Shown here: positions 57,611-64,000 of the stretch, one piece after another
Layout: the number at the start of each line of letters is the position of its first letter
Position numbering within the stretch: position 1 is the first letter of the stretch
Position numbers and translations under genes: made by a program
DNA from: Rhizaria sp. SCN 62-66
Taxonomy: Eukaryota; Rhizaria, unplaced
Length of the DNA stretch: 64,000 nt
Direction of reading: 5' to 3'
NCBI GenBank assembly: GCA_001724265.1
Contig: MEDY01000209.1
Location: forward strand, 33,280-97,279
Notes under the pieces: model-generated
What the model was told of the DNA's origin: nothing
Database searches by the model: none
Seen by the model: only the letters and a program-made list of their open reading frames with translations

Positions 57611-60055
57611 ATGTCTTGCGAGCTTTGCGAAGACAACGACATTACTGTCAACTGCGTCACCTGTGGCCAGGGCTTCTGCGATGACTGCGACAATGACATG
57701 CACAACAGCGCCTCCATGAAGGCGCACAAGCGTAACCGCATCGGCGCTGCTGCAGAGACCAAGTCCGCGACCCCCGCTCCGGCCCCTGCAGCTACGCCTG
57801 CGCCCGCGCCCGCTCCCGTCGCCACTCCAGCGCCAGCGCCAGCGCCGGTGCCAGTGCCGTCCCCGCCTGCTGCGGCTGCCACACCGGTCCCGGCCGCGGC
57901 CCCGCGCTCGTCTATCTCCGCCGGTGCGCCCGCGCCCATTGCGGAGGCGCCCGCGGCAGCGGCCGGGGGCGGGCCCGTGTGCGACATGTGCGACGAGTGC
58001 CCCGCCGCCGTGTCATGCGCAGACTGCTCGCAGAACTTCTGCACCATTAACAACTGCGACGCTGAGATGCACGCGAACCTCCCGCGCCACGTCCGCAAGC
58101 CTATCGGCGCCTCCGCGCCTGCAGCCGCCCCCGCGCCCGCCGCCGCCGCCACGCCCGCGCCCGCGCCCGCGCCGGTGCCCGCAGCTGCCCCGACCCCTGC
58201 CCCGGCACCGGTGCCATCTCCCACCCCCGCCCCCGCCCCCGCGCCTGCTACGCTTGCGGCTGCGCCAGCCCCTCTGCAGATCCCGACCCCGGCCCCCGCG
58301 CCGCCGACTCCCGCGCCCGCGCCCGTGCCCGCGCCCGCCACGCCCGCGCCGGCCCCCGCCGCGGTCGCCACCCCGGCCCCCCATCCGCCGACTCCGGCCC
58401 CCGCGCCTGTGCCCGCGCCCGTGGCCCCCACGCCTGCTCCTGTTGCACACACCCCGGTCCCGGTTCCGGCCCCCGCGCACGCCGCAGTGGCGCCCTTGCA
58501 CGCCCCCACGCCCGCGCCCGCGGCAGCCCCATCCGGCGCTGACTCGGCCGCACTCCGTGCCGAGGCTGACTCGCTCCGCGCGGCGCTGGCCGCGGCACAG
58601 CACGACGCTGCCGCGGCCCACGCGCGCGCTGACACCGCCGAAGCCGCGCGCGTGGACGCCGAGGCCCGCGCGCAGCACCTGCAGGCGCAGGCGTATGCCG
58701 CCGAGGCCCGCGCCGCCGCCGCTGAGAGCGACCTCTCGCTCACCCGCGTACAGCTCGCCTCGGCGCAGGCCGCCGCCGCCGCCGCCGCGTCCTCGGGGCA
58801 CGGACACGCCGCGCCGGGGCCCAGCGCCGCGCCGACGCCGCGGCCGGACGTGGGCGCGCAGTACGCGGCGACGACGGCGGAGCTGGCAGCCACGCGCGCC
58901 GCCCTCGCGCACGCCACGAATCAGGTCGCCGAGCTCCAGGTTCAGCTCGCCAACGCAAACGCCTCCCTCGCCGCCGCCGCGCGCGCCTCGCCCGCCGCGG
59001 CCGGCCCCCACGGGCAGCCGCAGCCGCACGCGCCGACGCCGCAGCACGGCGCCCCCGCGGGGGGCGACGCCAACGCCGCGGTGTCGGCGCTGCTGGTGGA
59101 GAAGTCGCACCTGTCGACGCGCGTGTCCGAGCTGGACTCGCAGGTGAGCGCCAACAACGCGCTCATCGCGGCGCAGCAGCAGCAGATCTCGTCGCTCCAG
59201 GCGCAGCTGGCCAACACCAAGTCGTTCCTCGCCACCGCCACCGAGGCGCACTCGACCGCGCTCGTCCCCATGCACGGCGGCAGCGGCCACGGCGGCGGCT
59301 ACGGCGGCAGCAGCGGCGCCGGCGCGGCCGCGGTGACCGAGCTGGAGCGCGCGGCGGCGCACCAGGCGCTGTCGGAGCTGGCGCAGAAGCAGATGGAGCG
59401 GCTCTCCGTGCTCGAGCAGCTCGTGTCGTCGCACGCCGCGGCCAAGCAGTCGTTGTCGGCGGCGCTGGCCAAGGCCGAGGGTGAGCTCGCCGGGCTCACG
59501 GGCAAGTACTCGACGCTGGTGCACCAGTACCAACGGCTGAAGCTGCAGGTCCAGGCCGGCGCGACGGGCGTGGACCTCACGGCCGTGGCGCTCGTCGACC
59601 AAGACAAGACCAAGGAGGAGCTGGTGGCCGAGCTGCAGTTCCTGCGTAAGACGCTCACGGGCAAGGACTCGTCGTTCCGCCGCCTGATCCGCCACAAGGA
59701 CCGCGAGTACCACCTCACGGACCAGGCGCGCCGCCTCGACCACATCGTCGCGCTCGTCGTCGCATGGGGCGCCGCCCAACAGCAGCAGGGCGGCGGCGGC
59801 AGCAGCGGCGCCGCAGGCGACGACTGGCTGCCCGTGGGCGGCGCCCAGGGCGGCGGCGCGCGCGTGCAGGAGCTCATCAGCGAGGTAGTCGACATCACCA
59901 TCGACAAGACGCAGACGCTCGAGCAGCACCTCAAGTTCGCGCAGTCGCTGCTCATGCAGCTGCCGCCGCGAGTGGTGGCCAGCCTCGCGCCCGCCGTGGC
60001 CGACTACCAGATGATGGTCGCCACCTCGGCCAAGTATCGCGAGCACCTGCTGACG

Positions 60056-60093
<38 letters not shown>

Positions 60094-61738
60094 GCAGCTG
60101 CCGCCTTCGCTCGCGTCCATCATCGGCGGCATCCAGGCCCAGAAGGCCGCGCTCGCCCGCGGCGCCGCGCCCGGCGGCCTCCTCGTCAACAGCAGCGGCA
60201 GCGGCGCCCCCGCCGGCGCCGGCGCCCCGGGGCTGCCGCGCTTCGACGTCTGGGCCAGCGAGGCCACGCGCTTCGCGCCGCAGACGCCCCACGCCGCCGC
60301 GTTCTCGGCCATGCACCCTTACGCGCCGCAGCCGCAGGCGCAGCAGCAGCCGCTGTCGCTGCAGCGAGGCCCCGGCGGCGACGCCGTGGGCGAGGCGTAC
60401 CCGTACAGCGGCGTCGGCATCGGCGCGGGTCTCTACGCCTCGGTGCCGCCGCAGGGCCCCGCGGGCGGCAACGGCGGCCGGCCCTACACCGCGGGCGCCA
60501 ACCCCTACGAGCACCAGCAGCAGCACCAGCAGCAGCCGCAGCAGCCGCCGCAGCCGCAGGGCATGCAGCCGCGCGGTGGCAACGGCGGGCACTACTACCC
60601 GCCGCAGCCCACGCACGAGCCGCTCTACGCCGCGTACAACAACCACCAGCACGCGCAGGCGCAGGCGCACGCGCAGCAGCACCACGGCTCGCCCCGCGGC
60701 GGCTACTACGACGATCGTGACCGTGACCGTGAGCGCATGGGCCGCTCGCAGCCGATCCAGGGCCCCGCGGCGGCGCCTGCGTCGTCTGCGCGCGGGAACC
60801 CGCGGTACGGCCGCGGCGACGACGGCGGCGACGAGGACTGGGACCGCGAGGCGCGCCCCGTCTCGCATCACGGGTCCGCCGGCCCCCGCGGTGACCGCAA
60901 CGACCGCGGCGACCGCAACCTCGAGCGCGGCTACGACCGCGAGCGCGACCGTGGCTATGACCGCGAGCGTGATCGTGAGCGTGAGCGTGGGTACGAGCGC
61001 GAGCGCGACTACGACAACGGCAGCAGCAGCGGCAGCTACGCGCCGCAGCACTCCGGCCGCAGCCACCGCTCGCACGCGCCGTCGTCGCCGCCGCACTCGG
61101 CGGCCGCGCGCCGGCCCGCGTCTGCGCGCGCGCCGCCGGCGCCGCAGGGCAGCAGCGACAGCTACGACCGCGAGCGCGAGCGCGACTTCAGCGCGACAGC
61201 CGACGGCTACGGCCGCGGCCCGCTGCCCGAGCGCCGTCCCGCGCAGCCGCAGGCGCCGCCAATGTCACACTCGCAGCCCGCGGCCTCGGCCTCCGCTTCC
61301 GCGGCGGCGCCGCGCCGCGGCAACGCCGGCGCCGACGCGGGCGTCCATCCCGCCGTCGCACGCGCCGCCGCGGCGGGCTATCTGCCCCCGCAGAGCACCG
61401 GCGGCGGCGGCAACGGCGGCGCTCGCCGCGGGCCCGCGAGCCGGGAGGAGGCGTGGGACGACCGCCCGTCGTCGGCCTCCCAGCCGCAGTCGCAGGCACC
61501 GCAGCACCGCGGGTACCGCCAGCGCCGCGGCCCCGCGCCGCAGCAGCCGCCGCCGCCGCAGCAGCAGCCGGAGTTCGAGGACGAGGCCGTCGACCGCAGC
61601 TTCGAGAGCGGCTTCGACTACGGCGGCAACGCCCCCCACGGTGGCAACGGCGGCCGCTACGACCAGAGGCGCGGTGGCTATGCCGCGAGCCCCTACGGCA
61701 ACGCTGATGGACTCGTTGATGCTTCGCGCGACTATTGA
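57611..61738 (+). CDS. Double B-box zinc-finger coiled-coil protein
   Basis: 1375 aa, single exon. B-box 1 (residues 2-42: CELCEDNDITVNCVTCGQGF, CDDCDNDMH) and B-box 2 (about 123-165: CDMCDECPAAVSCADCSQNF, CDAEMH) each keep the Cys/Asp/His zinc ligands. Between and after them lie Ala-Pro repeats to about 310. A long coiled coil follows from about 315 to 750 (ALRAEADSLRAALAAAQHD, ELQFLRKTLTGKDSSFRRL, LDHIVALVVAWG), then a Gln run (about 815-830), Gly/Tyr/Gln-rich sequence and an Arg-Asp/Arg-Glu repeat near 1035-1140. There is no RING, so it is not a TRIM ligase. B-box plus coiled coil suggests an oligomeric scaffold; the prion-like Q/G/Y tail and RD/RE dipeptides suggest RNA-granule association, which is inference. 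The start is the ATG directly before the first zinc finger. Confidence 0.8.
60055..60098 (+). repeat. CAG/CAA repeat encoding polyglutamine
   Basis: An uninterrupted run of CAG and CAA codons (about 14 Gln) in the B-box gene. Confidence 0.9.
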
Positions 61739-62050
61739 TCAGCACTTTTCTGACGTTTTGTAATGTCTCCGTGTTTCATTCACTGCAGTGATCGATTTTG
61801 ACTCGAAAATAGTTTTAGTTGTATTTCTTTATTTTAATCTGATTTAGTTTTCCTGTATATTCCTTGTTTCACACTATTATCTTGCCTTGTTCGGCGCGTG
61901 TGGCCGTGCATGCATGACAGTGACCGTTTTACGTATTTCATCATTATACACAATCACATTTTTTTCACACACGATCCTGTTTCAGAGTAAACTACATAAT
62001 ATCATCAATCTCAATAACCAAGGAGTGCTATTGCCGTCACAGCGCCGATT
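61739..62050. other. Convergent spacer, B-box and right-edge genes
   Basis: 312 bp, AT-rich. TTTATT at 61828-61833 is a candidate minus-strand poly(A) signal for the right-edge gene. Confidence 0.45.
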
Positions 62051-62938
62051 TTACCAGCGCTGGAACGCGTAGGACGCGCGCGTGCCGACATCGACCTTCT
62101 GGGGCTTCTTCTTCTGCAGCATCATCAGCAGTCCCGTGTCGGCAGCCTCACTGACCTTAGTCACGGCCGCGGCGTCGACCTCGGTCGCGCGCGTCCCACG
62201 CACGCTCACGGGCGCCGTGCCCAGCCGCTCTGCGCCTGGCAGCGCGCGCGGCACCAGCGGCTTCGCTTCCGGCTCCGCGTCCGAGTCCGCGGCGACGTAG
62301 TGCGACGAGTCCCGAAGCAGCATCTTGCGCTCCTCGCGCGCGGCCGCCGCGGCGGCCTTGGCGGCGGCCTCCTTGGCCCTGAGGCGGTCCGCGCGGCGCT
62401 GCTTCGCGTCACTGTCGCTGCTGCTGTCGCTACTGCTGTAGCTGCGCCCGGCGGTGCGGCGGATGACCTTGCGCACGGGCGTCGCAGCGGGCGCGGCGAC
62501 AGGCTTCTTCGCATCGGCCTTGGCCTTGGCCTTGGCCGCAGCAGCGGCAGCTGTAGCGGCGGCGGCGGCCTTGCTCTTGCGCTTCTCAGCCTCGCTGTCA
62601 CTGCTGCTGGAGCTCGAGCTGTCGCTGTCTCTACCGCTGTAGTTGCGCGCGACGACGGGGCGCGCGGTGGCAGCGACGGGCCGCAGCACCGCGGCGGGCG
62701 CGGCGGTGGCGGCGTCGGGCAGCGCGAACGTGGGCTGCTTGACCGGCACCACCACCACGGGCGGCGCGGGCGCGCGCTTCTTGGCGGCGGGCTTCACGTC
62801 GCTCTCGCTGCTGCTGCTCGAGCTGCTGCTCTCGCTATACTTGGAGGCGGCGGGCTTCTTGGCCGTGACAGGGGCAGGAGCAGCAGCTGCGGGCTTCTTG
62901 ATAGGAGCGGGCTTGCTGTCACTGTCACTGCTGCTCGA

Positions 62939-62974
<36 letters not shown>

Positions 62975-64000
62975 GCTCTTCGCAGCGGGCTTGGCAGCGG
63001 GCGCGGCGACAACAGGCTTCTTGGGAGCGGGCTCGTCGCTCTCACTGCTGCTGTTGCTGCTGCTGTTGCTGCTCGACGAGGCGGCCTTCTTCACAGGCGC
63101 AGCGACGACAGGCTTCTTGGCGACAGGCTTGGCGGGCTCGCTATCGCTAGTGCTGCTGCTGGTGCTGCTGCTGTCACTACTCGAAGCGGGCCTCTTAGCG
63201 GGCGCGGCGGCGACAGGCTTGCTCAAAACGGGCCTCGCGGGCTCGCTGTCACTGCTGCTGCTGCTAGAGCTGGAGCTCGAGTCGGTGTCGCTTTTCCTGG
63301 AGAGAAGAGCAGGAATAGGAGCGGGGGCGACCGCCGCGGCCCTGAAGGCGGGCTTCTTGGCGGGCACGTCGCTGTCGCTGTCGCTGTCGCTGCTCTCGGT
63401 GCTGCTGGCGCTGCTGCTGGCGCGCTTCGGCTTGGGCTTCAGGTCGCCAGCGGCAGGAGCAGCAGCAGCAGCAGCAAGCTTGGCGGCCTCGGGCTTAGCC
63501 TTGGCCTTCGGAGCTTCGCTGTCGCTGCTGCTGCTGCTGCTGCCGCTGTCGCTGCTGTCGTTGCCGCTCTCGCGCTCGTCGTCCGTGTCAGAGCCGGAGC
63601 CGGAGCCAGACTCCGAGCTCGAGCTCGAGCCAGAGCCGGAGTCGGAGCTGGAGCCAGCGGCCTCCGCGTCGGATTCGGCCTCGGACTCGGAGCGCACGCC
63701 GTCGTCGCCGCCGCTGCCGCTGGCGACGCCGTGGATGACGTCGAACACCAGCCCCGCCAGCGTCGCGCGCCGGCGCGCCGCGTCCACGAGCCCGGCGCGC
63801 TTGGCGCCCGTCATCGCGGCCTCGCCCCCGCCCGCGGCGCCGGCGTTGGCACTCGTCGTGGCGCCGTCGACCGCATCGGCGACGGTGTCAGCGCGCGCGT
63901 CGGCCAGCGCGGCCACGCGCTCGAGCTGCGTCTGCGCGCCGGCCACGACGGGCGCCAGCGCGCGGTCGACGGCGCGCGCCCAGTCGCGGGCCGTGCCGTC
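62051..64000 (-). CDS. Ser/Asp and Lys/Pro repeat protein, Nopp140-like (5' end beyond right edge)
   Basis: About 649 residues are visible, open to the window edge. The visible N-terminal part is helical (DWARAVDRALAPVVAG, ARRRATLAGLVFDVIHGV). Then some ten Ser/Asp/Glu clusters alternate with Lys/Pro/Ala/Val spacers (AKKPVVAAPVKKA, KPAAKKRAPAP), the pattern of Nopp140/SRP40 and treacle, nucleolar chaperones heavily phosphorylated by CK2. The conserved Nopp140 C-terminal domain is not present. Instead the protein ends in a short conserved-looking block (LLMMLQKKKPQKVDV, RASYAFQRW) after a Lys/Arg-Ala helix ([17 protein letters not shown]). So it could be another nuclear protein with the same repeat style. 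The name is composition-based only. Confidence 0.65.
62800..63650 (-). repeat. Serine-codon microsatellites
   Basis: Repeated GCTGCT/GCTGTC tracts on the plus strand encode poly-Ser and Ser-Asp runs, the longest near 62937-62970. Confidence 0.8.

Noticed and set aside
58013-61096. Open frame of about 1000 codons antisense to the B-box gene
   Set aside because: It mirrors the GC-rich codon pattern of the sense gene, has an Arg/Val/Leu-rich shadow composition and no domain. The sense frame has two zinc fingers.

Overview
This window is nuclear DNA from a single-celled eukaryote. Protein-coding genes are very GC-rich and full of Ala, Gly, Ser, Pro, Gln and Asp runs. The spacers and introns are markedly AT-rich. 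Twelve spliceosomal introns of 138-269 bp were placed by joining reading frames. Eleven of the twelve begin GTACG and all twelve have C at intron position +4. The gene set (Retriever VPS35L, an NSD-type PHD/C5HCH module, a CTC1-like OB-fold giant, REV7, JMJD4, a p101-like PI3K adaptor, a TmcB-like PAS membrane protein, an AAA_28/TTD14-like ATPase) fits a free-living protist, perhaps an amoebozoan, apusomonad or unicellular opisthokont. The sequence alone does not settle which. I found no tRNA, rRNA, recognisable transposon, CRISPR array or prokaryotic operon.

Layout from left to right: VPS35L (-, cut by the left edge, 1-2942); PHD/C5HCH protein (+, 3619-7251); AAA_28 P-loop ATPase (-, 8308-10795); NR2C2AP-like (+, 12125-12916); Lys/Ala/Glu coiled-coil protein (-, 13239-17404); tyrosine phosphatase (+, 18117-21462); JMJD4-like JmjC oxygenase (-, 21877-25581); CTC1-like protein (-, 26055-34106); coproporphyrinogen III oxidase (+, 34659-35945); membrane-anchored trehalose-phosphate-synthase-like protein (-, 36288-40478); small mitochondrial membrane protein (+, 41475-41960); p101-like PI3K regulatory protein (-, 42971-45577); a 2.1 kb AT-rich spacer; TmcB-like PAS membrane protein (-, 47709-54800); REV7 (+, 55626-57119); double B-box coiled-coil protein (+, 57611-61738); Ser/Asp-Lys/Pro nucleolar-type protein (-, 62051 to the right edge).

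The genes do not form a pathway. Most lie in divergent or convergent pairs. Several conserved folds (PTP, JmjC, HORMA, GT20, OB folds) are stretched by low-complexity inserts between conserved blocks. Long open frames antisense to real genes come from the GC-rich codon bias and are not annotated. The points most worth following up are the shared GTACGT donor, the CTC1 candidate, the trehalose-synthase-like protein with altered catalytic residues, the ATPase with an undescribed N-terminal half, and the spacer at 45.6-47.7 kb with its chain of small tandem duplications.
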